A DNA stretch of 64,000 bases, from assembly GCF_042657185.1 (NCBI RefSeq), contig NZ_JBHSNN010000087.1; one strand, written 5' to 3'. Position 1 is the stretch's first letter, and each line of letters begins with the position of its first letter. A program made the translations under genes and the position numbers. This stretch comes from Ureibacillus thermophilus (GTDB taxonomy: Bacteria > Bacillota > Bacilli > Bacillales_A > Planococcaceae). The notes beneath the pieces are model-generated. The model saw only the letters and a list, made by a program, of their open reading frames with translations. It was not told where the DNA came from and made no database searches. Of the stretch, positions 1-8,684 are shown piece by piece.

Positions 1-65
1 TATATCAATTTTTTATCAAAACTCTTTCAACTGCCCCTTTAATTTTTTGTTTATGTCCCAGCCTC
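1..65 (-). repeat. Dispersed repeat R1, copy 1 (cut by window edge)
   Basis: Read on the minus strand this begins GAGGCTGGGACATAAAC and continues as an AT-rich tract. It matches 24115-24179 at all but about four or five of 65 positions. The TGA stop of the adjacent carrier gene lies inside its first bases. The rest of the element lies beyond the window. The tip resembles the inverted repeat of the IS at 24330-26173, so it may be an IS end or a MITE; that is inference. Confidence 0.75.
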
Positions 66-1395
66 ATTTTTTAGGCCAAATGAGCCCGATAACCATTCCA
101 ATCACGGCTGGAAGCATCCATCCGAGGCCGAGGTCGTAAAGAGGCAAATAATTGGAATAGAAAGTTTTGATGGAATCAAATATGGATACACTTGCACCTG
201 GCAGGTTTGCAACAAGCGTGCTGTAACCGTCAAAGAAGCTTACAAAGAATGTGAAAATCATGGCGGAAGCATAGACACTTCGCTTGCTACCATATAAAGG
301 AGCAAATAAAGTTAATAGAATAAGCACAATAGCTAAAGGATACAAAAGCATTAAAACAGGTATGGCAAATTGAATAATGTTGTTCAAACCAAAGTTCGCA
401 ATCGTAAATGATACGAGACACAAAATCAATACGAACCATTTGTAGCTGATTTTCGGAAACACTTGATTAAAAAATTCACTGCATGATGTAATGAGCCCAA
501 TGCTTGTCTTTAAACAAGCAAGAACAATAATAATGGCAAGTAGGATGGCTCCATAGTCACCAAAATAGTGCTGCGCAACAGCTGCAAAGATTTGGCCTCC
601 ATTTTCGAATGTTCCGATGGCGGAAACGCTGGAAGCACCCATATATGTAATAAGTCCATAAATAAGAGCCATTAGCGCCATGGCAAAAACGCCAGCTTTC
701 AGAGTCGATTTGGCAATTTCTGTTTTATTCGTGATTCCCCGACCTTTAATCGCATTAATAACAACAATTCCAAATGCCAATGATGCGAGAAGATCCATTG
801 TATTATAGCCTTCTTTAAATCCGGTAATAAACGCAAGATTGCTGTAATCACCTGTTGGTTCCTGGAATGTGCCCATCGGCTTGATAATGGCAATCACGAT
901 TAAAACAAAAAGGAATAATAAAAAGGCAGGAGTTAAATATTTTCCTATATAGTCCACAATTTTTGCTGGATTTAATGAAAAATAATAGACAATAGCAAAA
1001 AACACAAAACTGAAAATGCCTAAATATAAAGTGCTGTATCCAGGATGGATATATGGTTCAAATCCAACAACAAAAGGCACGGTTGCGGTTCTTGGAATGG
1101 CAAAGAATGGGCCGATTGTTAAATAGAGGGCAATAGCAAAAGTAACGCCAAAAATTGGAGAAATTCGTCCAGCAAGTTCCCTCAAACTATTGCTGCCGGA
1201 TAGGCCAAATGCGACAATTCCTAAGAATGGAAGTCCAATGGCGGTAATTAGGAATCCAATTAAAGCTGGCCAAAAATTTGTACCGGCAAGCTGCCCCATT
1301 TGGATTGGAAAAATTAAATTCCCCGCTCCAAAAAACATCCCAAACAGCATCGTACCAATAACCGCATAGGTAGAAAATGAACTGGATTTCTTCAT
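64..1395 (-). CDS. brnQ: Branched-chain amino acid carrier BrnQ (LIVCS family)
   Basis: A 443-residue, very hydrophobic protein with about 12 predicted membrane segments. The N-terminal stretch MLFGMFFGAGNLIFP is the hallmark of the LIVCS family of Na+- or H+-coupled leucine/isoleucine/valine importers, and the length is typical. The ATG follows AGAAGGAGC on the minus strand. The stop codon is supplied by the first bases of repeat R1, so the repeat may have landed at the very end of the gene. The 268 bases upstream contain no gene, and I see no T-box there. Which amino acids it carries cannot be told from sequence. Confidence 0.93.
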   Translation of the reverse strand: MKKSSSFSTYAVIGTMLFGMFFGAGNLIFPIQMGQLAGTNFWPALIGFLITAIGLPFLGIVAFGLSGSNSLRELAGRISPIFGVTFAIALYLTIGPFFAIPRTATVPFVVGFEPYIHPGYSTLYLGIFSFVFFAIVYYFSLNPAKIVDYIGKYLTPAFLLFLFVLIVIAIIKPMGTFQEPTGDYSNLAFITGFKEGYNTMDLLASLAFGIVVINAIKGRGITNKTEIAKSTLKAGVFAMALMALIYGLITYMGASSVSAIGTFENGGQIFAAVAQHYFGDYGAILLAIIIVLACLKTSIGLITSCSEFFNQVFPKISYKWFVLILCLVSFTIANFGLNNIIQFAIPVLMLLYPLAIVLILLTLFAPLYGSKRSVYASAMIFTFFVSFFDGYSTLVANLPGASVSIFDSIKTFYSNYLPLYDLGLGWMLPAVIGMVIGLIWPKK

Positions 1396-1663
1396 ATATC
1401 ATGCTCCTTCTTTGGTGAATATGCCCCATTGTATCAACTTTTATAAAAGGAATCTATGCAAATTGGAAAAGTAGAAAAATATGAAATTTTCACTTTTGGT
1501 TTGAAATTATTAATATTTTTATTATTTGGTAAATTCGAACAAATTAATTTAAGTAACCCTGAATGTTTGAAAATCAGAAAATTGAGAATTGTATAAAATT
1601 TAACTTTACAAGAACTTTTGTTCGTGATATTGTATTAGTATAATATGCGGAGGGGTTGGTTGT

Positions 1664-2323
1664 ATGGGATTTTGGGATGAGGATTTTAACAATTTTGAGA
1701 AGAAACAAAAAGATCAAAATCAGAAGGACAGTTCCTTCATCAACCCGTATTTATGGGGGGAGCAGACAAATATCGGATTTGAAAAATATAAAAATAGTTT
1801 TATTCGAATTGATACTTCGATGGAAACGAATCCCGAATTTCCAATCATCAACGGATGGGCAAGTATCATTTCAATGAATGAAGGAGCACAAACAATCGGA
1901 TATCTTTATTTTAAAATATATAACTGTTATTTTCTTAAACCTCCTGAATTATTATCTGTAGCAAGTGGTTTTTCTGAAGAAGAATATCGTATGATTTATA
2001 CTTTTTCCAGATATTTCCATAATGAGTTGGATGAATATTATTTAAAATTTATCTTAGTTAATGAAATTTCTCTGAATGAGGAATATCAACACAAAGGAAT
2101 TGAATTGAAAACATTAATTGAGTTAATCAACTTGTGCCGTATTTTAGATATTGATTATGTATTACTAAAGGATTTTCCATTATTGGAAAAGAAATATTTT
2201 GAACAAAGTCAACATAATAAACAATCAGTAAAATTAGCTTTTTTCCAAAATAAGCTAGTTTTTGACGTTTTCTATTTAAAAGATGAGCAACCAGTGATTG
2301 TATTGGATATTGGCCATATTTGA
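1664..2323 (+). CDS. Unrecognised 219-residue protein
   Basis: I do not recognise the family. The ATG is preceded by GGAGGGGT and a TATAAT box at 1639-1644, and a good terminator follows, so it is very likely a single-gene transcript. The protein is acidic and aromatic-rich, with no signal peptide or membrane segment. The N-terminus is polar (FWDEDFNNFEKKQKDQNQ) and the C-terminal half has alternating hydrophobic stretches that suggest an alpha/beta fold. A distant acetyltransferase-like fold is conceivable, but I see no convincing acetyl-CoA loop. An alternative ORF starting at 1656 in another frame is a shadow. Confidence 0.75.
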   Translation: MGFWDEDFNNFEKKQKDQNQKDSSFINPYLWGEQTNIGFEKYKNSFIRIDTSMETNPEFPIINGWASIISMNEGAQTIGYLYFKIYNCYFLKPPELLSVASGFSEEEYRMIYTFSRYFHNELDEYYLKFILVNEISLNEEYQHKGIELKTLIELINLCRILDIDYVLLKDFPLLEKKYFEQSQHNKQSVKLAFFQNKLVFDVFYLKDEQPVIVLDIGHI

Positions 2324-2349
2324 TGGACTTGTTAATACATACTTTTAGG

Positions 2350-2377
2350 CACCATGTTTCAGCATGGTGTTTTTTAT
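2350..2377 (+). terminator. Rho-independent terminator
   Basis: Perfect 7-bp stem CACCATG/CATGGTG with a six-base loop, followed by a run of T from 2370. It ends the unrecognised gene before the iron operon promoter. Confidence 0.85.
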
Positions 2378-2455
2378 TTGTAGTATAATTTAATGATGGT
2401 TTTTATCTAAAGGAAAACGAAATAAATTTTTTATTATAGAAGATTAAACAAGAGA

Positions 2456-2514
2456 TTGACAAACAATTATATTAAATATATATTTTATATTGCGAATGAG
2501 AATTATTATCAATA
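2456..2514 (+). promoter_or_regulatory. Promoter with Fur box for the siderophore ABC operon
   Basis: TTGACA at 2456-2461 and TATATT at 2479-2484 are separated by 17 bases. Directly downstream, 2491-2514 contains TGAGAATTATTATCAATAA, a good match to the Gram-positive Fur box (inverted TGATAAT-like units). A box at the transcription start fits repression by iron-loaded Fur. The regulator assignment is inference from the motif and the downstream iron genes. Confidence 0.75.
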
Positions 2515-2536
2515 ATAAACTAAGAGGTGTAAGACA

Positions 2537-3586
2537 ATGAATTTTAAGCGATATTTATCCGTTTTATCCTTTGCATTGATTTTATTATTAGTCCTTGTCG
2601 GTTGTTCAGAACAATCCGATGACAACAAATCAGAAGAATCAAAATCTAGCACAGAAAATAGTGAATCAAGTACTGAATATCCAATCGTCATTAAACATGC
2701 TTTTGGTGAAACGGTAATTGAAGAAAAGCCAGAACGTGTTGTAACGATTTCTTGGGCGAACCATGATGTTGCTCTTGCTTTAGGGGTTGTCCCAGTAGGT
2801 TTCTCAGCTGCTAACTACGGAGTTCAAGATGACAGCGGTATGCTTCCTTGGACAAAAGAAAAATTAAAAGAACTTGGCGTTGAAAGTCCAAATATTTTCC
2901 AAGATACAGATGGTCTTGATTTCGAAGCCATTGCAGATGCTGAACCGGATGTAATCCTTGCAGCTTATTCCGGTATTACACAAGAAGAATATGATCTTTT
3001 AAGCCAAATTGCTCCGGTTGTCGCTTATCCGGAAACTCCATGGGTGATTTCTTGGAGAGATCAAATTTTATATAACGCCAAAGGAATGGGCATGGAGGAA
3101 GAAGGTAAGCAATTAATCAAAGACACTGAAAACTTGATCCAAGAAAAAGTAGGCCAATATCCTGAAATCAAAGGCAAAAAAGCTGCTTTCGCTTCCATCA
3201 GTGCAGCGGACTTATCAAAATTCTACATCTATACAACCCAAGATCCTCGCGGGGAATTCCTTGAGGAGTTGGGTATGCAATATCCGGAAGGTCTAAAAGA
3301 ATTATTTGGCGATCAGGACAGTTTCTATATTGAAATGAGTGCGGAAAATGCAGACGCGCTGAATGATTTGGATATCATCGTAACATACGGAGATGAAAAC
3401 ACATTAAAAGCTCTTCAAAATGATCCGATTTTAGGAAAAGTGCCTGCGATTCAAAAAGGTGCGGTTGTAGTCATCGGGGATAATACACCATTGGCGGCAG
3501 CCGGCAATCCGAATCCTCTTTCCATTGCGTACACCATTGATGAATACCTAAGTTTATTGGCGGAAGCGGCTAAAAAGCTAAATTGA
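2537..3586 (+). CDS. Iron-siderophore ABC transporter substrate-binding lipoprotein
   Basis: 349 residues with a lipoprotein signal ending in the lipobox LVGC (Cys23), followed by a Ser/Glu/Lys-rich linker. The body is a periplasmic-binding-protein type III (TroA/FecB-like) fold: the PERVVTISWANHDVALALG region and the DFEAIADAEPDVILA helix are typical of FecB/FepB-type siderophore binders. It captures ferric siderophore outside the membrane and hands it to the two permeases that follow. SD AGAGGTG lies upstream of the ATG. The Fur box upstream supports a role in iron uptake. The siderophore cannot be read from sequence; the protein looks closer to catecholate/carboxylate types than to FhuD. 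Confidence 0.88.
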   Translation: MNFKRYLSVLSFALILLLVLVGCSEQSDDNKSEESKSSTENSESSTEYPIVIKHAFGETVIEEKPERVVTISWANHDVALALGVVPVGFSAANYGVQDDSGMLPWTKEKLKELGVESPNIFQDTDGLDFEAIADAEPDVILAAYSGITQEEYDLLSQIAPVVAYPETPWVISWRDQILYNAKGMGMEEEGKQLIKDTENLIQEKVGQYPEIKGKKAAFASISAADLSKFYIYTTQDPRGEFLEELGMQYPEGLKELFGDQDSFYIEMSAENADALNDLDIIVTYGDENTLKALQNDPILGKVPAIQKGAVVVIGDNTPLAAAGNPNPLSIAYTIDEYLSLLAEAAKKLN

Positions 3587-3587
3587 T

Positions 3588-4625
3588 ATGATGAAAGAAT
3601 CCGTTTTGAAAGAAAAACGTCAAATCCTCATCCCGAAAAAAATTGTTACCTTGTTTATTGTTTTGATCATATTGCTTGGTGTTTGCATCATTGCTTCCTT
3701 GCTTTTCGGCTCCCGCATTATCGGATGGACGGATATAATGGATGGATTATTCCATTCGAATGTGGATTCCCATGAAGCGAATGTTGTAAGGCAAAGGGTT
3801 GTTCGCACCATTTTCGGCATCATGTGCGGGGTCGCTCTGGGAGTATCGGGAGCTTTAATGCAATCGGTTACCCGTAATCCGATTGCGGATCCGAGCATTT
3901 TGGGAGTGAATACGGGAGCAGCCCTTTTTGTCGTGAGTGGAATTGCATTTTTCCATATCACCTCTGCAAGCCAATATATTTGGTTTGCCATTGTTGGAGC
4001 GATGATCACTGCGATATTCGTCTATTCGGTCGGTTCAATGGGAAGCGGTGGTGCAACACCATTGAAGCTCGTATTGGCTGGGGCCGCGACAAGCGCCATA
4101 CTGTCTTCGCTTGTATCGGCCATTATGATTCCACGCAACAATGTCATGGATCAGTTCCGCTTTTGGCAAGTGGGCAGCGTCGGTTCCGGCACTTGGGATT
4201 CCATTGCGATTTTTCTTCCATTTTTGTTGGCTGGACTAATCATTGCCCTCGTTACTGCTCCTGCGTTGAATGCGTTGCTATTGGGGGATGAGGTTGCGAC
4301 AAGTTTAGGTGTACGGATTGGGTTCATTCGGCTCCTTGCCGCATTTGGCGGAGTATTATTGTGTGGTGCTGCAACAGCTCTCGCAGGGCCGATTGGATTT
4401 GTCGGTCTGCTCGCAACACATGTCATTCGATTGATCATCGGACCTGATATGCGATATGTTATCCCCATGTCTGCCCTTACAGGAGCCATCATCTTAACAT
4501 TTTCCGATGTATGCGGCAGGATATTGGGAAGTCCTGGGGAATTGGAGGTTGGCGTTGTGACAGCCTTTATCGGAGCCCCGATTTTAATATTCATTACAAT
4601 GAAAGCGAAAGTTCGTGAAATATGA
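3588..4625 (+). CDS. FecCD-family iron-siderophore permease 1
   Basis: 345-residue integral membrane permease of the FecCD/BtuC family with about ten membrane segments. Family signatures are visible: SGALMQSVTRNPIADPSILGVNTGA in the first half, GPIGFVGLLATHVIR and a Gly/Pro-rich C-terminal region that contacts the ATPase. It starts one base after the binding-protein stop with only a weak SD of its own, so translation is probably coupled. Two Met codons are adjacent (3588 and 3591). It would form a heterodimeric channel with the next gene product. Confidence 0.9.
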   Translation: MMKESVLKEKRQILIPKKIVTLFIVLIILLGVCIIASLLFGSRIIGWTDIMDGLFHSNVDSHEANVVRQRVVRTIFGIMCGVALGVSGALMQSVTRNPIADPSILGVNTGAALFVVSGIAFFHITSASQYIWFAIVGAMITAIFVYSVGSMGSGGATPLKLVLAGAATSAILSSLVSAIMIPRNNVMDQFRFWQVGSVGSGTWDSIAIFLPFLLAGLIIALVTAPALNALLLGDEVATSLGVRIGFIRLLAAFGGVLLCGAATALAGPIGFVGLLATHVIRLIIGPDMRYVIPMSALTGAIILTFSDVCGRILGSPGELEVGVVTAFIGAPILIFITMKAKVREI

Positions 4626-5653
4626 TGAACGAAACATTGCAGTTAATTCGTACAGCCCGATCAAGAAGATTTCGCCGCTTTGTGCTTATGACATCATTGC
4701 TTTGTTTGATTTCATTTGCCCTGTGTTGTTTGATGCTTATGCTCGGCAATACCATTTATCCTGTAAAAGATGTCATACGGGTGCTTCTCGGCGAAGAAGT
4801 GAAGGGCGCATCCTTTGCGGTTGGAACGATTCGGTTGCCTCGGATGGTGGCTGGACTGTTTGCAGGTTTCGCCTTTGGAGCGGGGGGCTATGTGTTCCAA
4901 ACGATGCTCAGGAATCCATTGGCCAATCCGAATGTCATTGGCATTACAACAGGGGCAAGCGCTGCAGCAGTTTTTTGCATCGTCATCCTTCATGCAAGTC
5001 TGACAATGACTTCAATTGCTGCGGTAATTGGCGGTTTGTCTACGGTTTTAGTCATTTATGTACTGGCTAAGGGAAATTCTTTTTCCATTGGACGATTGAT
5101 TCTGATTGGTATTGGAATACAGGCGATGCTCAATTCCGTCATCTCCTATCTGTTGCTGATTGGAAGTCAGCACGATTTGCCGACAGCATTACGCTGGCTG
5201 AGCGGCAGTTTAAACGGATTAAAAATGGAAACTCTTTATCCAATGATTATTACCGTAAGTATTTTTAGTCCGATTTTAATGTTTTACGGAAGGCGATTGG
5301 AAATGTTGGAGCTGGGAGATCAAACCGCCACATCTCTTGGTGTGAACGTAAATTTAACCAGAATTGTGTTGATTATCAGTTCTGTGATGATGATTGCGAT
5401 AGCTACAGCCACTACAGGGCCGATCGCATTCGTTGCCTTTCTATCGGGGCCTATCGCCAATCGCATCATGGGTTCCGGCTATTCCAATATTGTTCCGGCA
5501 GGGCTCGTCGGCGTCATTCTGGTGTTGGCTGGGGATTTAATCGGTCAACATGCCTTTGAAGCGAGATATCCTGCAGGGGTGATTACAGGAGTGCTTGGAG
5601 CACCTTATCTGCTTTATTTATTAGTCCGTTTGAATCGAAAGGGTGGTTTGTAA
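4622..5653 (+). CDS. FecCD-family iron-siderophore permease 2
   Basis: 343 residues, same family as the upstream permease, with the conserved GYVFQTMLRNPLANPNVIGI and GPIAFVAFLSGPIANRI segments. The start overlaps the previous stop as ATGA, and its own stop overlaps the next start as TAATG, which marks a tightly coupled operon. Predicted to pair with permease 1 in the membrane. No lesion is visible. The N-terminus is Arg-rich (RTARSRRFRRF), as expected for a cytoplasmic positive-inside end. Confidence 0.9.
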   Translation: MMNETLQLIRTARSRRFRRFVLMTSLLCLISFALCCLMLMLGNTIYPVKDVIRVLLGEEVKGASFAVGTIRLPRMVAGLFAGFAFGAGGYVFQTMLRNPLANPNVIGITTGASAAAVFCIVILHASLTMTSIAAVIGGLSTVLVIYVLAKGNSFSIGRLILIGIGIQAMLNSVISYLLLIGSQHDLPTALRWLSGSLNGLKMETLYPMIITVSIFSPILMFYGRRLEMLELGDQTATSLGVNVNLTRIVLIISSVMMIAIATATTGPIAFVAFLSGPIANRIMGSGYSNIVPAGLVGVILVLAGDLIGQHAFEARYPAGVITGVLGAPYLLYLLVRLNRKGGL

Positions 5654-6465
5654 TGTTTCCTACACACGTGCTGACAGCGGAAAATCTTTATGCAGGTTAC
5701 GATAAAAAGACCGTTTTGCAAGATGTGACCATTTCCATTCCCAGCAATAAAATCAGCGTAATCATCGGCGGGAATGGATGCGGCAAATCGACATTGTTAA
5801 AGACGATGGCAAGATTAATCAAACCGACTGGCGGCCAAGTGATGCTGGATGGGAAACCGATTCATCAAATTCCAACGAAACAATTGGCTCGTGTGTTAGG
5901 ATATTTGCCGCAATCACCCATTGTTCCGGAGGGAATTACCGTTGTTGACTTGGTCGGTCGGGGAAGATTCCCGCACCATTCGTTTTTAAAAGGATGGACG
6001 AAAAAAGATGATGAAGCGGTCAGCGAAGCGATGGAAATCATGAACATCACAGAGTTGGCGGATCGATATATCGATGAGCTTTCCGGTGGCCAAAGACAGC
6101 GGGTATGGATTGCAATGGCCCTTGCTCAACAGACGGATATACTGTTTTTGGATGAGCCGACAACTTATTTGGATATTACGTATCAAGTGGAAATACTCGA
6201 TATGTTGACAGAATTGAATCGAAAACGGGGCACAACGATCGTATTGGTGCTCCATGATATTAATTTGTCAGCCCGTTATGCGGATCATATTTTTGCCTTT
6301 CAGCAAGGGAAGCTGGTGGCGGAAGGGACTCCGTCAGAAGTGATCAACAGCCGATTGATCAAAGACATTTTTGGACTCGACTGCACGGTCATTGAAGATC
6401 CGGTTTCCCATTCCCCATCCATTGTGCCTATTGGAAGATATCATAATCATCTGGTGAATTGTTAA
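5653..6465 (+). CDS. Iron-siderophore ABC transporter ATPase
   Basis: 270-residue ATPase of the FecE/FepC/FhuC group. Walker A is GGNGCGKS (residues 39-46), the ABC signature is LSGGQRQRVWIAMALAQ, Walker B ends ILFLDEPTTYLD, and the switch His lies in VLVLHDINLSARYADH. These residues are all intact, so the protein should hydrolyse ATP to drive siderophore import through the two upstream permeases. It is the last gene of the four-gene operon and is followed by a terminator at 6481. Confidence 0.93.
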   Translation: MFPTHVLTAENLYAGYDKKTVLQDVTISIPSNKISVIIGGNGCGKSTLLKTMARLIKPTGGQVMLDGKPIHQIPTKQLARVLGYLPQSPIVPEGITVVDLVGRGRFPHHSFLKGWTKKDDEAVSEAMEIMNITELADRYIDELSGGQRQRVWIAMALAQQTDILFLDEPTTYLDITYQVEILDMLTELNRKRGTTIVLVLHDINLSARYADHIFAFQQGKLVAEGTPSEVINSRLIKDIFGLDCTVIEDPVSHSPSIVPIGRYHNHLVNC

Positions 6466-6480
6466 GAGGAGTTTTTGCAG

Positions 6481-6521
6481 CCGCCTGGAAAGATTTCGTC
6501 TTTCTGGCGGTTCATTTTTTT
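6481..6521 (+). terminator. Terminator of the siderophore operon
   Basis: CCGCC/GGCGG outer stem and AAAGA/TCTTT inner stem separated by a small internal loop, followed by a T-rich run (TTCATTTTTTT). It lies 15 bases after the ATPase stop. Confidence 0.8.
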
Positions 6522-6550
6522 GAATTGCTGATTGTGCGTTTCTTAGGGTT

Positions 6551-6621
6551 GGCGGATAAGTCTGAGAGTATGGCGGATATCTTCTTAAAAGCGGCTGATA
6601 CGTGAATCGAATTGGCGGATA
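6551..6621. repeat. Short spaced direct repeats with GGCGGATA core
   Basis: GGCGGATA occurs at 6551-6558, 6572-6579 and 6614-6621, with a variant GCGGCTGATA at 6591-6600, giving a spacing of about 20-23 bases. No gene lies here: it is the gap between the siderophore operon terminator and the peroxidase terminator. Function unknown. Confidence 0.6.
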
Positions 6622-6659
6622 TCAAGAAAATGAAAGCCCGATTAAATGCCTAACTAAAT

Positions 6660-6703
6660 AAAAAAGCGAACAAGAAAACCTAATAGCTTTCTTTGTTCGC
6701 TTA
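6660..6703 (-). terminator. Terminator of the glutathione peroxidase gene
   Basis: Read on the minus strand: AAGCGAACAAAGAAAG, a short loop, a matching arm ending TTGTTCGCTT, then a T run. The plus strand also has a T-rich tail, so it may work both ways. Confidence 0.75.
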
Positions 6704-6711
6704 TTTTTCAT

Positions 6712-7275
6712 CTATTGGATATTTGAAGCCGTTTTTAACGCTTCTTCCACCGCATTTTCCAAATCGATGATGGAATCAGTAGGTTCAAAGCGTTTCAGTA
6801 CTTGTCCATCTGCATCTACCAAGAATTTGGTAAAATTCCAACGAATGTTTTTGCCATCCAGAAAATGTGGATGGATTTCCTGAATTTTGGATTTCAGCAT
6901 TTTTTCTTCAAAGTCGATGCCAAATTCCCGGCAATCTGCTTGTTCCTTCAAGTATTGGAAAAGCGGATGTGCATCTTCTCCATTCACATCAATTACTTCA
7001 AAAATCGGGAATGTTACACCGAAGTTCATTTTGCACATTTTTTCCGTTTCCGTTCCGTCTTCAGGGTTTTGCTCTGCAAATTGATTGCTTGGGAAACCTA
7101 AAATAACAAAACCTTGGTCTTTAAACTTTTCATAGAGTCTTTGCAAATCTTCAAATTGATAGGTAAAGCGGCAGTGGTTTGCGGTATTGACAATTAAAAT
7201 TGTTTTATTTTGATATGTTAACATCGATAAAATTTCGCCATTTGGTTTTTTTACAAGAAAATCATAAATTGACAT
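6712..7275 (-). CDS. Glutathione peroxidase family thiol peroxidase (BsaA-like)
   Basis: 187 residues. The peroxidatic Cys35 sits in NTANHCRFTYQ, Gln65 in FPSNQF, and Trp146-Asn147 in WNFTKFLV: the full Cys/Gln/Trp/Asn set of the family. A second Cys at residue 81 (EKMCKMNFGVTFP) is in the place of the resolving Cys of thioredoxin-dependent members, so reduction by thioredoxin rather than glutathione is likely. Loop residues differ from the common CGFTPQY (here CRFTYQF), and the protein is longer than the usual 160, with an extended C-terminal helix. Single gene with its own terminator. Confidence 0.88.
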   Translation of the reverse strand: MSIYDFLVKKPNGEILSMLTYQNKTILIVNTANHCRFTYQFEDLQRLYEKFKDQGFVILGFPSNQFAEQNPEDGTETEKMCKMNFGVTFPIFEVIDVNGEDAHPLFQYLKEQADCREFGIDFEEKMLKSKIQEIHPHFLDGKNIRWNFTKFLVDADGQVLKRFEPTDSIIDLENAVEEALKTASNIQ

Positions 7276-7392
7276 GATGAAATCACCTTCTCAATTATTT
7301 CTATTCATTGATTATTATATAATAATAAATATAAAAGTTCGACAAACACGCCCCGGTTCAATATGGGCAAAAGGGAGCAGGAGGTAACTTTT

Positions 7393-7971
7393 ATGGAATT
7401 TTTTGAAGCAGTAAAAAATCGACGGTCCATTCATGCATTGGAAGATGTAGCTGTAGTGCCGGATGAAAAAGTAATTGAAATTGCAGAGTCGGCATTAAAT
7501 CATGCACCAACTGCATTCAACGGGCAAGAAACACGTGTGGTCATTTTATTTGGAGAACATCATAAAGAACTTTGGAACGATGCAGAAAAAATAGCCCGCG
7601 AGAAAAACAAGGGGGATTTTTCCCGTACAGAACAAAGAATTAATTGGTTCCGCAACGGGCATGGGACGATTCTATTTTTCCAAGACAGGGAAGTGATTGA
7701 AGGGTTCCAGGAAAAAATGCCTCATCTCCATGATGCATTTGAGGAATGGTCTCAACAAAACCAAGGCATGCTGCAATATATAATTTGGACAGGTTTGGAA
7801 TCGGTAGGCTATGCTGCATCCCTTCAACATATGGAAGTGAATATTAGACCTGAATGGAATGTACCAAAAAGTTGGAAGCTCATAGCTCAAATGCCTTTTG
7901 GCAAACAGGCGCAGCCATTAAAAGAAAAAGAAATTGTTCCGGCAGAAAAGAAACTCATTGTGATTAAATAA
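7393..7971 (+). CDS. Nitroreductase family protein
   Basis: 192 residues from the ATG at 7393, chosen because AGGAGGT (7379-7385) sits seven bases before it. An in-frame ATG at 7363 lacks a site. N-terminal FFEAVKNRRSIHAL is the FMN-binding RRS-type motif of nitroreductases, and APTAFNGQETRVVILFG is the typical following strand. The central region (NWFRNGHGTILFFQD) and C-terminal MPFGKQAQPLKEKE match the short nitroreductase subgroup related to yeast Hbn1. It is likely an FMN-dependent NAD(P)H oxidoreductase; the substrate is unknown. Followed by a terminator. Confidence 0.85.
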   Translation: MEFFEAVKNRRSIHALEDVAVVPDEKVIEIAESALNHAPTAFNGQETRVVILFGEHHKELWNDAEKIAREKNKGDFSRTEQRINWFRNGHGTILFFQDREVIEGFQEKMPHLHDAFEEWSQQNQGMLQYIIWTGLESVGYAASLQHMEVNIRPEWNVPKSWKLIAQMPFGKQAQPLKEKEIVPAEKKLIVIK

Positions 7972-8049
7972 AGTTGAGAGCCTTGATTCAGGGGAAGTAT
8001 CTGGAGTTGAGAAGTATAAATATCGGAATCTTTTATGATGGAAATGATC

Positions 8050-8091
8050 AGCTTGCGAAAGTCGACTGGACTTATTTTGCAAGCTTTTTTC
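8050..8091 (+). terminator. Terminator after the nitroreductase gene
   Basis: AGCTTGC (8050-8056) pairs with GCAAGCT (8079-8085), with extra pairing inside the loop, followed by six T. Confidence 0.75.
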
Positions 8092-8092
8092 A

Positions 8093-8386
8093 TTAATAAG
8101 ACTTTTTATCTTTCTGTTTTTCAATTTCCTTTGTCAAATATTGAATTTGACTTTCAAGTTTCTTGATTCTTTCATCGTATGGGTCATTGGATGGTTGGTG
8201 GGATTGAAGATCTTCAAGTGCCATGATTTGTGCATAAGTTGAGATTATTGCTCCTACGATTTGTATAATATTTCCAAATAAAGATAATTTTATACGTCTG
8301 ATTTCGAATGAATTATTGCCAGTTTTGTTTGGTGGCGTCTGATTTTCTGGATTCGGTCGAAAAATAGGGTAAAATTCATTGTTCAT
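8093..8386 (-). CDS. Small protein with one hydrophobic segment and a coiled-coil tail
   Basis: Unrecognised, 97 residues from the ATG at 8386, which follows AGGGGGAGCGGA on the minus strand (an upstream in-frame ATG at 8407 lacks a site). The N-terminal third is Pro/Asn-rich. A hydrophobic stretch around residues 36-58 (IKLSLFGNIIQIVGAIISTYA) could cross or lie on the membrane. The end (DERIKKLESQIQYLTKEIEKQKDKK) shows heptad spacing of a short coiled coil. It is convergent with the nitroreductase gene and shares the terminator region. Confidence 0.6.
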   Translation of the reverse strand: MNNEFYPIFRPNPENQTPPNKTGNNSFEIRRIKLSLFGNIIQIVGAIISTYAQIMALEDLQSHQPSNDPYDERIKKLESQIQYLTKEIEKQKDKKSY

Positions 8387-8562
8387 CTTCCGCTCCCCCT
8401 GCTCCAATTATCTCTTGTATTATATGTTTTAATTTTAAAAAAGTCACTGTAAGTAAAATAGAAGAAATGCACATGATGAAGATTGCAACTTCAAGTTGTT
8501 TTATAATTTGAGGGGGCTTATTAATTACCGCTATAAAAGGGTTGTGCCGGCTTTAGAAGCAA

Positions 8563-8603
8563 TAAAAAAAGCGGTCAAGCATCCACCTGAATTCTTGACC
8601 GCT
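8563..8603 (-). terminator. Terminator of the biotin operon
   Basis: AGCGGTCAAG (8570-8579) pairs perfectly with CTTGACCGCT (8594-8603). On the minus strand it is followed by TTTTTTT. It lies about 80 bases after the bioB stop. Confidence 0.85.
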
Positions 8604-8684
8604 GAAAAGCGTTTTTCTTTCACTGTATATAAAAATCTCCGACCATGAAAGAAGGGGTGTAATAGGAGGGAGATGATTCTGAGT

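Noticed and set aside
6541..6660. CRISPR-like array from the GGCGGATA repeats
   Set aside because: The repeats are only eight bases, degenerate, with spacers of about 13 bases, and no cas genes are present.
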